Assembly: GCF_046297895.1 (NCBI RefSeq)
Contig: NZ_JBKBHC010000002.1
Location: forward strand, 404,666 to 468,665
Direction of reading: 5' to 3'
DNA length: 64,000 nt
Origin: Ferrovibrio sp046297895
GTDB lineage: Bacteria > Pseudomonadota > Alphaproteobacteria > Ferrovibrionales > Ferrovibrionaceae
Shown here in pieces: positions 50,720 to 59,931 of the stretch. Numbering within the stretch: the first letter of the stretch is position 1; each line of letters opens with the position of its first letter. Under the pieces are notes generated by a model. That model was given only the letters and a program-made list of their open reading frames with translations, made no database searches and had not been told where the DNA came from. The translations under genes were made by a program, and so were the position numbers.

Positions 50720-52602
50720 CGGGTCTTGAAAAACCCGACCATCTCCGACAGGCGCTGAGCCTGCTGGGTCAATGACTGTGCCGCCGCCGTGGTCTCCTCC
50801 ACCAGAGCGGCATTGCGCTGGGTCATCTCGTCCATCTGGCCGACGGCCGTATTGATCTGCTCCAGTCCCGTCGCCTGCTCGCGGCTCGCCGCGGCGATCT
50901 CGGCCACGATATCGGTGACCTTCTTGATTGCAGTCACGATCTCGGTCAGCGACGCGCCGGTCTGGTTCACCAGGGTTGCGCCGGTCTTGACCTGGGCATT
51001 GCTTTCGGTGATCAGCGCCTTGATGTCCTTGCTGGCATTGGCGCTGCGCTGGGCAAGCGCGCGCACCTCCTGCGCCACCACCGCAAAGCCCTTGCCCGCC
51101 TCGCCGGCGCGTGCCGCCTCGACCGAGGCATTCAGCGCCAGCAGGTTGGTCTGGAAGGCGATCTCGTCGATCAGCGACACGATGTCGGAAATCTTGCGCG
51201 CGCTCTCCTCGATCTGCGTCACGGCGGCGACGGCATCGCCAACCACGCTGCCACCCTTCTGGGCGCTGTCGCGGGCTGCCACCGCCAGCTGGTTGGCGGC
51301 CTGGGCATTGTCGGCATTCTGCTTCACCGTAGCGGTGATCTCGTGCATCGAGGCTGCCGTTTCCTCGATCGAGGCGGCCTGCGATTCCGTGCGCTGGGCC
51401 AGATCCTGGCTGCCCGTCGAGATTTCGCCGGCCGCGCTGTGAACCGTGGTTGCCGTTTGCACCAACTGCGTGGCGAAATCGCGCAGGCGGGCAGCCATGC
51501 CATTGGCGCTGTTTTTCAGCTGGCCAAACACCCCGCGGTAGTCGCCATGCACCGTTTTGGTGAGATCGCCGGCCGCCATGGCCTCCATGGTATCGGCCAT
51601 TTCCCTAGCCATGGTCTGCAAGGTCGCCGTCAAGCGGTTCAGCTCCTGGCTGGTGGCGAGGAAGAAGCCTTCCTTGCCGCCTTCATTGATGCGGCCCGAC
51701 AGATCGCCCTGCGCCACCTTATTGACCAGCGCTGCGATCTCCTCGCCTGCAGCTTTCTCACGCGCTTCGCGTTCAAGCCGACGTTTTTCCGACTCCTCGC
51801 GCTGCCGCGCGATATCTGCCTCGGCCTTTTCCCTGGCAACCATGTTTTCCTTGAATACAGACAGGGCTCGGCCCATCTCGGCGATCTCGTCCTGCCCGCT
51901 AACTGCCGGAATCTGTGCATTCAGATCGCCGTCAGCCAGCAGGGTCATGGCGCCAGTCATATGCTTCAGCGGATTTGACACTTTGGCGAAGGTGATCCAG
52001 AGAGCAAAGGCAACAGCCGCCATGGCTGCGACCAGCAGACCGATCATGACTTGCAGAAATTCGTGATAGGCGGCCTCGGCGCGGTCATATTCAGTTTGTG
52101 CCGCCACCAACTGTACATTGATCAAATCGCTGATGCCTTCTGTGACGGGGTCGATTGTCGGATACAGTTCCGTCTCGACAAAGGTAACCAGCGCACCGGC
52201 ATCATTGCGGGTGGTAATGTCCAGTAGCTTGACAATACTGCGGTTGGCCGGCGCGAACAGGGACTGAACCTTCTCGACCAGCTTTGCCTCTTCCGGCGTC
52301 AGCTTGGTGGTCGTGTACGCACGCCATTTTTCCTCGATCAGCGCCTGGGCCTTGCGAATGTCCGCAATGCCTGCTTGCGGCGTGGTGGTCTTGGCACGCA
52401 TCTTGTGCGACAGGTCGACAATCTGCACGGCGTAGGCATCGGAGATGATTTTCAGATCACGCAACGGCACGACGCGGTCGGCGTAGATGCTTGCCAGCGC
52501 CTTCTCGTTTTCGCGCAGCGCATACAACCCGCTACCGGCGATGACGACGATGGTTAGAAGGAGAGCCGCTAGGCTCAAAGACAGGCGTAGACGGATGGAC
52601 AT
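50716..52602 (-). CDS. Methyl-accepting chemotaxis protein
   Basis: A 628-aa chemoreceptor: N-terminal helix (LSLSLAALLLTIVVIAGSGL), a periplasmic four-helix-bundle sensor (about 40-190), a second membrane helix, two HAMP units and a cytoplasmic signalling domain with the conserved tip EIAFQTNLLALNASVEAARAG. Ends in a basic LSEMVGFFKTR without a CheR-binding NWETF pentapeptide. Confidence 0.95.
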   Translation of the reverse strand: MSIRLRLSLSLAALLLTIVVIAGSGLYALRENEKALASIYADRVVPLRDLKIISDAYAVQIVDLSHKMRAKTTTPQAGIADIRKAQALIEEKWRAYTTTKLTPEEAKLVEKVQSLFAPANRSIVKLLDITTRNDAGALVTFVETELYPTIDPVTEGISDLINVQLVAAQTEYDRAEAAYHEFLQVMIGLLVAAMAAVAFALWITFAKVSNPLKHMTGAMTLLADGDLNAQIPAVSGQDEIAEMGRALSVFKENMVAREKAEADIARQREESEKRRLEREAREKAAGEEIAALVNKVAQGDLSGRINEGGKEGFFLATSQELNRLTATLQTMAREMADTMEAMAAGDLTKTVHGDYRGVFGQLKNSANGMAARLRDFATQLVQTATTVHSAAGEISTGSQDLAQRTESQAASIEETAASMHEITATVKQNADNAQAANQLAVAARDSAQKGGSVVGDAVAAVTQIEESARKISDIVSLIDEIAFQTNLLALNASVEAARAGEAGKGFAVVAQEVRALAQRSANASKDIKALITESNAQVKTGATLVNQTGASLTEIVTAIKKVTDIVAEIAAASREQATGLEQINTAVGQMDEMTQRNAALVEETTAAAQSLTQQAQRLSEMVGFFKTR

Positions 52603-52762
52603 AGGCGCCGCTCTTTTTTTGAGTAGTTATCGTTGAATGGTGTAGGCGGTTTTACTAATCAGCCCTGTCTTACGGTAATATTTCAGTTTCTCCCTGGTAA
52701 CAATGAATTCTCAGGTGCAAATGTTGAACTTCAATCAGCCGAATAATCTGTGTGCGTTGTAT

Positions 52763-53626
52763 TTATAGGTGCCTGGCCAAAGACATCAAACCTTCGCGAT
52801 AGGTCGGATATTTCAGCCGCACGCCAAGTTCGCTTTTGATGCGGTCGTTGCGCACGCGGCGGCTGTCGGCATAGAAGCTCGCCTGCATGGGCGAGAGCCG
52901 CGCCTGATCGAAGGGAATATCCGGCGGCACCGGCAGGCCGAGCAGTTCGGCGGCATATTGCACCACATCCTGCGGCGGCGCCGGCTCGTCGTCGGCGAGA
53001 TTGTAGATCGCGCCGGGATTGGGCTTTGCTATCGAGGCCTGCAGCACCTGCGCGATATCCTCCACATGGATGCGGCAGAAGACCTGCCCCGGCTTGACGA
53101 TGCGGTGCGCCGTGCCGCGTTTCACGCCTTCAAGCTGGTTGCGGCCCGGCCCGTAGATGCCGGCCAGCCGGAACACATGCACCGGCACGCCATGCTCGCC
53201 CTGCAGCTTCAGCCAGCCGGCCTCGGCTTCGGCGCGGCGCTGGCTGCGCCCCTGCGTCGGCCGCAGCTCGCTCTGCTCGTCCACCCAGTCGCCGCCGCGG
53301 TCGCCATAGACGCCGGTGGTGGAGAGATAACCAAGCCATTTGAGGTTCTTCAGTTTCGCGATATCGGCGGCATGCCAGCGCAGCACGGCGTCGGCCTGTT
53401 CCTCCGCCGGCACCGAGATCAGGATATGCGTGGCGGGTCCCAGCACGGATGGATCGCTCAGCGGCGCCGTACCGTCGAAGACATGGCTGTCATACCCCAG
53501 CGCCGCAAGAGCGGCCGCCTTCTCCAGGCTGCGGCTGGTGCCGACGATGCCCCAGCCCCGCGCCTTCAATTCCGCCGCCAGGACTTTTGCGCTGAACCCC
53601 AGACCGAAACAGAACAATACGCTCAT
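52763..53626 (-). CDS. NAD-dependent epimerase/SDR-type protein
   Basis: A 287-aa Rossmann protein: FGLGFSAKVLAAELKARGWG at the nucleotide site, WLGYLSTTGVYGDRGGDWVDE and YGPGRNQLEGVKRGTAHRIV resemble the extended SDR family. The active-site Tyr (GVYGD) is present, but the typical GxxGxxG is degenerate (GFGLGF). The start MSVLFCFG at 53626 is preferred to an upstream GTG-free extension. Confidence 0.87.
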   Translation of the reverse strand: MSVLFCFGLGFSAKVLAAELKARGWGIVGTSRSLEKAAALAALGYDSHVFDGTAPLSDPSVLGPATHILISVPAEEQADAVLRWHAADIAKLKNLKWLGYLSTTGVYGDRGGDWVDEQSELRPTQGRSQRRAEAEAGWLKLQGEHGVPVHVFRLAGIYGPGRNQLEGVKRGTAHRIVKPGQVFCRIHVEDIAQVLQASIAKPNPGAIYNLADDEPAPPQDVVQYAAELLGLPVPPDIPFDQARLSPMQASFYADSRRVRNDRIKSELGVRLKYPTYREGLMSLARHL

Positions 53627-53689
53627 TGATACCCCGCCATCCGCCCGATGCCTTGCTTTTGCCATGCCGGCCGGCCACTCTCCGGCGCC

Positions 53690-54475
53690 ATGACGATGCC
53701 TGCCAAGATAGTATGCGCAATGCTGGGCGCCAGTGCCCTGATGCTGGCGGCCTCAGGATTCGCCGGGGCGCAGCCCCAGCCGCAATCGCGCGTGCTGGAG
53801 GATGCCGCCTACGAGGATTGCCTGGCGCTGACGCGGCGCAATCCCGAGGAAGGCTTCGCCCAGGCCCAGCTCTGGCAGGCGACCGGCGGCGGCCTGCCGG
53901 CGGCCCATTGCGCCGCGCTGGCGCTGGTGGAGATGAAGCATTACGCCGACGCCGCCGACCGCATCGAACAGTTGCTGCCGCTCGCCGAGAAACAGGCGCC
54001 GCACCTGACCGTCGCGCTGCTCGACCAGGCGGCCAATGCCTGGCTGCTGGCCGAGTTGCCGCAGCGGGCGAAGCAGCTGCTGGATATCGCACTGAAGGCC
54101 GTGCCGGACACGCCCGACCTGCTGATAGACCGCGCGCTCAGCCATGCCGCGCTCGGCGACTATCTGGCGGCGCGCACCGATCTCGACCGCGTGCTGGGGC
54201 TGGATCCCACGCGCGAGGATGCGCTGGCCCTGCGCGCTTCGGCGCGGCGGCAGACCGGCGATCCGAAAGGCGCGCTGGAGGATGCCGAAACCGCGCTGGC
54301 CCTCAACCCGCGCCTGCCCGAGGCCCTGCTGGAACGCGGCATCCTGCGGCTGGAAGCCGGCGATACGAAGAATGCGCGCGCCGACCTGATCCAGGTGCGC
54401 CTGATCGCGCCCGAAACCGCCGCCGCCGTCTCGGCCGGCTTGTATATCGAAAGAATGGACGTCAAGCCCGACTGA
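53690..54475 (+). CDS. Exported TPR-repeat protein
   Basis: A 261-aa protein with a signal peptide (MLGASALMLAASGFAGAQPQ cleaved near AGA) and about five tetratricopeptide repeats, for example KGALEDAETALALNPRLPEA. It is likely a periplasmic scaffold. The frame is open from 53648, but the ATG at 53690 puts the signal sequence at the start. It converges with queG. Confidence 0.82.
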   Translation: MTMPAKIVCAMLGASALMLAASGFAGAQPQPQSRVLEDAAYEDCLALTRRNPEEGFAQAQLWQATGGGLPAAHCAALALVEMKHYADAADRIEQLLPLAEKQAPHLTVALLDQAANAWLLAELPQRAKQLLDIALKAVPDTPDLLIDRALSHAALGDYLAARTDLDRVLGLDPTREDALALRASARRQTGDPKGALEDAETALALNPRLPEALLERGILRLEAGDTKNARADLIQVRLIAPETAAAVSAGLYIERMDVKPD

Positions 54476-54477
54476 CT

Positions 54478-55590
54478 TCAGGGCCGACTGAACTCGGCGC
54501 GGACCGCCGGATCGGACTCGGCCTTTTCCCGCGGCGCCGCGAAGCGCATGAACGCGTCCGCCGGCATCAGTTGCTTCAGCGCCCAGACGGCATGGGCGCG
54601 CACCGGCGCCGCCGGATCGGCGCTTAGTGCCTCCAGTACCGGGATCGCCGCCACGTCGCCGCTGTTGCCCAGCGCGATGCAGACATTGCGTACGAAACGG
54701 TCGCGGCCGATGCGCTTCACCGGATTGGTGCTGAAACGCTCGCGAAAGGCCTCGTCATCCAGCCTGGCCAGTTCCAGCAGCAATGGCGCGGTCAGTTCCG
54801 GCCTGGCCCGCAGCGTGGCCTCGCGCGCGGCGGATGCGAACTTGTTCCATGGACAGACCGCCAGGCAGTCATCGCAGCCATAGATGCGGTTGCCCATGGG
54901 CTTGCGGAATTCATGCGGGATGATGCCGCCGTATTCGATGGTGAGATAGGAGATGCAGCGCCGCGCATCGAGCTGGTAGGGCGCGGGAAACGCCCTGGTG
55001 GGGCAGACATCGAGGCAGTTGGAACAGGAGCCGCAATGATCGGCCTCGGCCTCGTCGGCTTCGATCTCCAGCGTGGTGAGGATGATGCCGAGGAACAGCC
55101 AGGAGCCGAAGTCGCGCGACACCAGGTTGGTGTGCTTGCCCTGCCAGCCGATGCCGGCCGCAGCACTCAGCGGCTTTTCCATCAGCGGCGCGGTGTCGAC
55201 GAACACCTTGACCGCGTCGCCCCATTCGCGATGCATCCAGCCGGCCAGGCTTTTGAGCTTTTTCTTCACCACCAGATGGTAGTCGCGGCCCTGGGCATAG
55301 ACCGAGATGGCGGCGCGGTCGCGCTGCGCCAGCACATCGAGGGGATTGTTGTCGGGACCGTAATTCAGCCCCAGCGCGACGATGCTTTTTGCCTCGGGCC
55401 ACAGCGCGTTCGGATGGCGGCGGCGCTCGGCCTTCTCTTCCAGCCAGGCCATCTCGCCATGGCGTTTCAGCGCCATGAAGGCATCGAGTTTTTCGGCAAG
55501 CTCCGGGCCGATGCGGTCGGTGCTGGTGAAGCCGACCGCATCGAATCCTTCGGCCAGAGCGCGCGCCCGGATGCGGTCTCTGGCGCTCAT
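54478..55590 (-). CDS. queG: Epoxyqueuosine reductase
   Basis: A 370-aa cobalamin-dependent enzyme for the last step of queuosine synthesis in tRNA. Two ferredoxin-type Cys motifs are seen: CGSCSNCLDVCPTRAF and CDDCLAVCPWN. The C-terminal HEAT-like part (LEALSADPAAPVRAHAVWAL) is typical. The open frame extends further, but MSARDRIRARALAEGFDAVG is the family start. It lies 4 bases after the RidA gene. Confidence 0.95.
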   Translation of the reverse strand: MSARDRIRARALAEGFDAVGFTSTDRIGPELAEKLDAFMALKRHGEMAWLEEKAERRRHPNALWPEAKSIVALGLNYGPDNNPLDVLAQRDRAAISVYAQGRDYHLVVKKKLKSLAGWMHREWGDAVKVFVDTAPLMEKPLSAAAGIGWQGKHTNLVSRDFGSWLFLGIILTTLEIEADEAEADHCGSCSNCLDVCPTRAFPAPYQLDARRCISYLTIEYGGIIPHEFRKPMGNRIYGCDDCLAVCPWNKFASAAREATLRARPELTAPLLLELARLDDEAFRERFSTNPVKRIGRDRFVRNVCIALGNSGDVAAIPVLEALSADPAAPVRAHAVWALKQLMPADAFMRFAAPREKAESDPAVRAEFSRP

Positions 55591-55594
55591 GCCA

Positions 55595-55948
55595 TCAGTC
55601 CGGCAGGGCGGCGATGCAGGCGATCTCGACCCTGTATTCCGGCGCGGCCAGCTTGGCCTCGGTGGTGGCGCGGGCCGGCGTGTTGCCCTTGGCCACCCAG
55701 GCATCCCAGGCCTTGTTCATGTCGGCAAAGGTCTTGATGTCTGCGAGCCAGACATTGGCCGAAAGGATGCGCGTCTTGTCGGTGCCGGCCTGGGCCAGCA
55801 GCTTGTCGATCTGGGCCAGGATCTGCTCAGTCTGGCCGGTGACATCGGCCTTCGGGTCGGCGGCGACCTGGCCGGCGAGATACACGGTCTTGCCATGCAC
55901 CACGGCCTGGCTCATGCGGGGGCCGACATCGATGCGGCGGATGGACAT
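55595..55948 (-). CDS. RidA family protein
   Basis: A 117-aa YjgF/RidA-fold protein: AVVHGKTVYLAGQVAADP, a middle helix TGQTEQILAQIDKLLAQAG, and ARATTEAKLAAPEYRVEIACIA. The last part carries the conserved Arg and Glu used in enamine/imine deamination. It starts at 55948 and probably forms an operon with queG. Confidence 0.92.
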   Translation of the reverse strand: MSIRRIDVGPRMSQAVVHGKTVYLAGQVAADPKADVTGQTEQILAQIDKLLAQAGTDKTRILSANVWLADIKTFADMNKAWDAWVAKGNTPARATTEAKLAAPEYRVEIACIAALPD

Positions 55949-55980
55949 GGGGGATGCTCCTGTTGGTGTTGATGAAGAGT

Positions 55981-56649
55981 TCAGAAATCCAGATCGGCAT
56001 AATGCTTCGGCGGCGGCAGGCCGGGAATGTGATCGGCCAGCAGCGGGCGGAAACTGGGGCGCGATTTCACGCGGGCATACCAGTCCTTGGCGGCGGGGTA
56101 ATCCTCCCACGGGATGTCGCCCAGATAATCGACGCAGCTTAAGTGCGCGGCGGCGGCGATGTCGGCCAGGCTGAAATCCTCGCCGGCCAGCCAGTTGCGC
56201 CGCTCGGTCAGCCAGCCGATGTAGTCGAGATGGATCTTCAGGTTGGCATGCGCGATGCGGATCACGGCGGATTCGGGATGGCCCATGCCGAGGAAGCGTT
56301 TCATCACCTTCTCGAACACCAGCGGCTCGGACACCTCGCGGCCGAATTTGTGGTCCCACCACGAGACCAGCCGGCGCGTCTCGGCGCGGCCGGGCGGATC
56401 GAAGCCGATCAGCATCTTGTTGGGATAGACCTCGTCGAGGTATTCGCAGATCGCCTGGCTCTCGGCCAGCACGCGGCCGTCATGCTCGACCAGCACGGGG
56501 CCCTCGCCCGTGGGATCCATGGCGAGGAATTCCGGCCGGCGCTCCCATACCTTCTCGACTTCGAGGTCGAATTCGAGCCCCTTCTCGCGGAGCAGGACGC
56601 GGACTTTGCGGGACTGGGGCGACAGCCACAGATGGTACAGCTTGCGCAT
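55981..56649 (-). CDS. Glutathione S-transferase
   Basis: A 222-aa GST: N-domain with LYHLWLSPQSRKVRVLLREK and GPVLVEHDGRVLAESQAICEYL, C-domain helical (HLSCVDYLGDIPWEDYPAAK). The N-terminal SPQSRK region has Ser as catalytic residue. It is divergent from a second GST gene. Confidence 0.92.
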   Translation of the reverse strand: MRKLYHLWLSPQSRKVRVLLREKGLEFDLEVEKVWERRPEFLAMDPTGEGPVLVEHDGRVLAESQAICEYLDEVYPNKMLIGFDPPGRAETRRLVSWWDHKFGREVSEPLVFEKVMKRFLGMGHPESAVIRIAHANLKIHLDYIGWLTERRNWLAGEDFSLADIAAAAHLSCVDYLGDIPWEDYPAAKDWYARVKSRPSFRPLLADHIPGLPPPKHYADLDF

Positions 56650-56721
56650 GGGGGCGGAGTTTAGTCGTATTCACACGGACGAAAAAGATTCACGCCGGAA
56701 AATTACAGGGGCATCAATCGC

Positions 56722-57342
56722 ATGCTGAAACTCTGGGGCCGCGGCAGTTCGGTGAACGTGCAGAAGGTGCTGTGGGCACTGGACGAGCTGGGTCTGCCCT
56801 ACGCGCATGTGCCGCTGGGCGGCCCGTTCGGCGGCCTCGATTCGTCCGACTACCGCGCCCTGAATCCCAACGGCCTGGTGCCGACCCTGCAGGACGGCGA
56901 CGGCAGCCTGCACTGGGAAAGCAACGCGATCGTGCGCTATCTGGCGGCCCGCTACGGCGCCGGCACGCTCTGGCCCGAGGACCCGGTGGCGCGCTCGGCG
57001 GCCGACCGCTGGATGGACTGGGTGCCGACCACGCTCGGCGAGCCGATGCGCGTGCTGTTCTGGGGCTTCGTGCGCGACCCGGTGAACGCCGACCTGAACG
57101 CCATGGCCGCCGCCGAAACCCGGCTGGCCGAACTCTGGGGCCGGGTCGATGCCCATCTGGCGGCGCAGCCCTTTATCGGCGGCGAGCGGCTGACCATGGG
57201 CGATATCCCGCTGGGCTGCCATGTGCAGCGCTGGCTGGGTTTCCCCATCACCCGCCCCGACCTGCCGCACCTGGCCGCCTGGCATGCCCGCCTGAGCGCC
57301 CGACCCGGCTTTGCCCGGCATGTGATGGTGCCGATGCAGTGA
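56722..57342 (+). CDS. Glutathione S-transferase
   Basis: A 206-aa GST: LKLWGRGSSVNVQKVLWALD starts the thioredoxin-like domain and GSLHWESNAIVRYLAARYG carries the glutathione-binding Glu-Ser. Divergent from another GST with 72 bases between them, so one control region may serve both. A repeat array begins 18 bases after its stop. Confidence 0.92.
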   Translation: MLKLWGRGSSVNVQKVLWALDELGLPYAHVPLGGPFGGLDSSDYRALNPNGLVPTLQDGDGSLHWESNAIVRYLAARYGAGTLWPEDPVARSAADRWMDWVPTTLGEPMRVLFWGFVRDPVNADLNAMAAAETRLAELWGRVDAHLAAQPFIGGERLTMGDIPLGCHVQRWLGFPITRPDLPHLAAWHARLSARPGFARHVMVPMQ

Positions 57343-57360
57343 AATGACCGGAGCAGCCCG

Positions 57361-57490
57361 TTTGGGTTCATTCCGGTTCGTTTGGGTTCGTTTCGGTCCG
57401 CGGGTGCTCGTTCGGGTTCGTTCGGGTTCGTTCGGGTTCGTTTCGGTCCGCGGGTGCTCGTTCGGGTTCGTTCGGGTTCGTTTCGGTTCG
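57361..57490. repeat. 10-bp tandem repeat array with 50-bp higher-order unit
   Basis: Thirteen contiguous 10-mers with consensus TTCGGGTTCG and exact 10-base phase. Within it, five-unit blocks of 50 bases (57391-57440 and 57441-57490) repeat, each starting TTTCGGTCCG then CGGGTGCTCG. It lies after the GST stop and is not coding in any convincing way. Confidence 0.9.
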
Positions 57491-57925
57491 TTTGGCGTAT
57501 CGCCGCTTATCGCCACGTATCACTGCTTATCGGGACCGTTTTCCGGCTTCCGGGACGGTAAAACCGGACAAAAAATGCCAGAAACGGGCAGTCCCGGGCA
57601 TTTTTGGGGCTGAATCGGCAGATTTTCGGCCGGATTATGCCGGTTTCTGTCGAGTTCCATGCTTATGACCCCCGTTCTGCCGTCCAGACGGGCCTTTTTG
57701 GACATAATTCGCTACACACTACCGGTTCGGTTAACCGGAAGGCGGCTGCTCGTAAATGAGAACATATATAGTACGAATGGCCGGCCGGGTCAAGCCGGCC
57801 TGACCTGATCCCCAATCGCCGGCCGGCGCCCCGGCTGGACAAATCCGCAGCCATCTGCGCCTATGCCCACCCGGGCCCGGAGCGATCCGCGAGCAGCCGG
57901 CTTTTCCACAAAGACAAGGTGATTC
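57491..57925. other. Non-coding gap with a hairpin
   Basis: A 435-base stretch without a supported gene. It contains CGCCGCTTATCGCCACGTATC-like short direct motifs near 57497-57530, a hairpin at 57571-57605 and an AT-rich, promoter-like part near 57700-57780 (with CATATATAGTACG). A 61-codon frame on the minus strand is judged spurious. Confidence 0.5.
57571..57605 (+). terminator. Possible hairpin/terminator
   Basis: A 9-bp outer stem AAAAATGCC / GGCATTTTT enclosing an inner CGGG-cagt-CCCG stem with an AGAAA bulge. It ends in a T-run on the plus strand and an A-run opposite it, so it could terminate in both directions. Confidence 0.45.
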
Positions 57926-58300
57926 ATGAAGGATAAGGACGGCTTTGCCGAACGGCTCGGCACGGCAGCGGCGGCCCGTCAGGCCCTGCTCGACAAGGCG
58001 CGGGCGCTGAACCCCGCCAACGACCCCGATTTCGCCGCCCGCCAGGCGGCAAGGCTGGAAGCCAGCCGCCGCCGCGAGGCCGCCGAGGCCGAACGTAAGG
58101 CCGCGAAGCTGGCCGAGGCAGAGCGCAAGGCCGCCGAACGCGAGGCCGCCAAGGCCGCCGCCGAAGCCGCCGCCCGGGCCGAAGCAGAAGCCCAGGAAGC
58201 CGCCCGCGCCGCCAAGGCCAATGTGAAGGTGAAATCCGAAGCCGAACTGAAGGCGGCGCGCGACGCGCGCTATGCCGCCCGCAAGGCGCGCCGGAAGTAA
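57926..58300 (+). CDS. DUF6481 family protein
   Basis: A 124-aa, highly charged Ala/Glu/Lys-rich single helix: FAERLGTAAAARQALLDKAR at the start, a long AERKAA..AEREAAKAAA core, and ARDARYAARKARRK at the end. This is the layout of the small alphaproteobacterial DUF6481 family, of unknown role. It is probably nucleic-acid associated because of the basic end. Confidence 0.75.
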   Translation: MKDKDGFAERLGTAAAARQALLDKARALNPANDPDFAARQAARLEASRRREAAEAERKAAKLAEAERKAAEREAAKAAAEAAARAEAEAQEAARAAKANVKVKSEAELKAARDARYAARKARRK

Positions 58301-58312
58301 GACCTGAGGATC

Positions 58313-58343
58313 GTCATGGCCGGCTTTGTGCCGGCCATCCACG
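58313..58343. repeat. REP-like palindrome, single copy
   Basis: GTCATGGCCGGC-ttt-GTGCCGGCCATCCACG, containing the perfect 9-bp stem ATGGCCGGC / GCCGGCCAT. It lies between the convergent DUF6481 and phhA genes and shares GTCATG and CATCCACG ends with the element at 59932-60014. It may double as a bidirectional terminator. Confidence 0.65.
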
Positions 58344-58352
58344 CCTTACAGA

Positions 58353-59225
58353 TCACACATCCGCAGACCCGCCCCAGCCGCCTTCGCGCGCATCCAGCGT
58401 GCCGCGCGTGAGCACCATGTCTTTCGCATCGAGATCGCCGGCGCCCAGATCGGGCTGCGTTTCCAGCGCTGCGTAAAGCGGCGTGAAATCCGGTTTCGTC
58501 GCCTCGAACAGCTCCTCGAAGCTGCGGATCACGAAATAGGTCTTCTGATAGGTGTCGATGCGGTAGCGCGTGCGCATCAGCCGCAGCAGATCGAAACGCA
58601 CACGATTTGGTGCCGCTGAATCGAGGCAGAAAACGCTTTCGCCCTTGGACGACAGAATCCCCGCGCCATAGATGCGCGGTCCGTCCGCCGTTTCGATCAG
58701 GCCGAATTCCACGGTGTACCAGTAGAGCCGCGCCAGCCGGTGCAGCGCGTTCAGCCCCGCCGCCTTCAGCCCGCCTTCGCCATAGGCCTGCATGTAATCG
58801 GCGAAGACCGGGTTCATCAGCAGCGGCACATGGCCGTAGATGTCGTGGAAGGCATCGGGTTCCTGGATGTAGTCGAGCTGGTCGGCCCGGCGGATCCACC
58901 AGGTGACCGGGAAGCGGCGCCGCGCCAGATGGCCAAAGAAGATCTCGTCCGGCACCAGGCCCGGCACGCAGACGATGCGCCAGCCGGTGGCGCGTTCCAG
59001 CACATCGGACAGGCGTTCGAAATCCGGCACGCCATCCGAGGCGACACCCAGGCCTTTCAGGCCATCGAGGAATTCCGGACAGGCCCGGCCGGGCAGCAGG
59101 CCGGCCTGGCGCGCAAAGAGGGTGCGCCACACGGCATGATCTTCCGCCGTATAGCGCTGCAGCGGCTGGGCATGGGTGTAATCGGCGGCGATCTCCAGAT
59201 CGGCCAGATGTTCCTGCACGGCCAT
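58353..59225 (-). CDS. phhA: Phenylalanine-4-hydroxylase
   Basis: A 290-aa iron- and pterin-dependent enzyme converting phenylalanine to tyrosine. Iron ligands are seen in DAFHDIYGHVPLL (H-x4-H) and in YWYTVEFGLIE (Glu). The start MAVQEHLADLEIAADYTH at 59225 fits the bacterial family. A divergent Lrp-type gene 137 bases away is its likely regulator. Confidence 0.95.
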   Translation of the reverse strand: MAVQEHLADLEIAADYTHAQPLQRYTAEDHAVWRTLFARQAGLLPGRACPEFLDGLKGLGVASDGVPDFERLSDVLERATGWRIVCVPGLVPDEIFFGHLARRRFPVTWWIRRADQLDYIQEPDAFHDIYGHVPLLMNPVFADYMQAYGEGGLKAAGLNALHRLARLYWYTVEFGLIETADGPRIYGAGILSSKGESVFCLDSAAPNRVRFDLLRLMRTRYRIDTYQKTYFVIRSFEELFEATKPDFTPLYAALETQPDLGAGDLDAKDMVLTRGTLDAREGGWGGSADV

Positions 59226-59362
59226 GACGGCCTCCCTCTGCCGTATTCGTGTTCTAGCAAGGATATGGCGAATGCTGCGCAAAAACCCCGCAACATGACG
59301 CGCATTTCAGTCGCTTAATGCATGAAAATCTCATATTCTCACAAAAAAAGGAGAAACCGTGC

Positions 59363-59842
59363 ATGCGGCCGGATCTGGACGTTTTCGACCTGCGCCTGCT
59401 GGCCGCCCTGCAGCAGGATGGCCGCGCGCCCAATGCCGCCCTGGCCGATGCGGTGGGCCTGAGCGCCAGCCAGATCAGCCGGCGCCTTGCCCGCCTGGAG
59501 CAGGAGGGGGTGGTGGAGCGCTATGCCGCCCTGCTGCGGCCCGAGGCGGTGGGCCTGACCGTGCAGGCCTTCACGGCGGTATCGCTGGAACGCCATGCCG
59601 AGGGCATCGTACAGGGCTTCGAGCAGACTGTGCTGGCCTGTCCGGAGATCCTGGAATGCTGGTCGGTGACCGGCGAGGCGGATTTCGTGCTGCGCATCGT
59701 GGCACCCGACCTGAAAGCCTTTGCCGATTTCCTGAGCCAGCGCCTGCTGCGCGTGCCGGGCATGCGCAGCGTGCGATCGAGCATCGTGCTGCACCGGATC
59801 AAGCAGACCACGGCGCTGCCGCTGGAGCAGGCGGCGGACTAG
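59363..59842 (+). CDS. Lrp/AsnC family transcriptional regulator
   Basis: A 159-aa regulator with an N-terminal helix-turn-helix (DVFDLRLLAALQQDGRAPNA..VGLSASQISRRLARLEQEGVV) and a C-terminal RAM effector domain. AGGAG is nine bases before the ATG at 59363; the open frame to 59318 adds 15 residues that I exclude. The divergent gene encodes phenylalanine hydroxylase, so it probably senses phenylalanine or tyrosine. The gap between them contains the AT-rich sequence ATGCATGAAAATCTCATATT. Confidence 0.93.
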   Translation: MRPDLDVFDLRLLAALQQDGRAPNAALADAVGLSASQISRRLARLEQEGVVERYAALLRPEAVGLTVQAFTAVSLERHAEGIVQGFEQTVLACPEILECWSVTGEADFVLRIVAPDLKAFADFLSQRLLRVPGMRSVRSSIVLHRIKQTTALPLEQAAD

Positions 59843-59931
59843 CGCCCGGACAGGCGGCAGCTACTATTTTGAAGTAAGCCCCGACTACACTATCCGGGCC
59901 GCAGTTCCTCAGCGCTGATGCAATAGTCATC

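Noticed and set aside
57361..57490. CRISPR-like array
   Set aside because: Units are contiguous 10-mers without spacers and there is no cas gene.
56671..57516. Minus-strand frame with Asn-Pro-Glu-Arg-Thr repeats
   Set aside because: It arises by translating the decamer repeat and the antisense of a GST gene; no start signal or homology.
57520..57705. 61-codon minus-strand ORF
   Set aside because: No ribosome site, biased composition, overlaps a hairpin; not supported.
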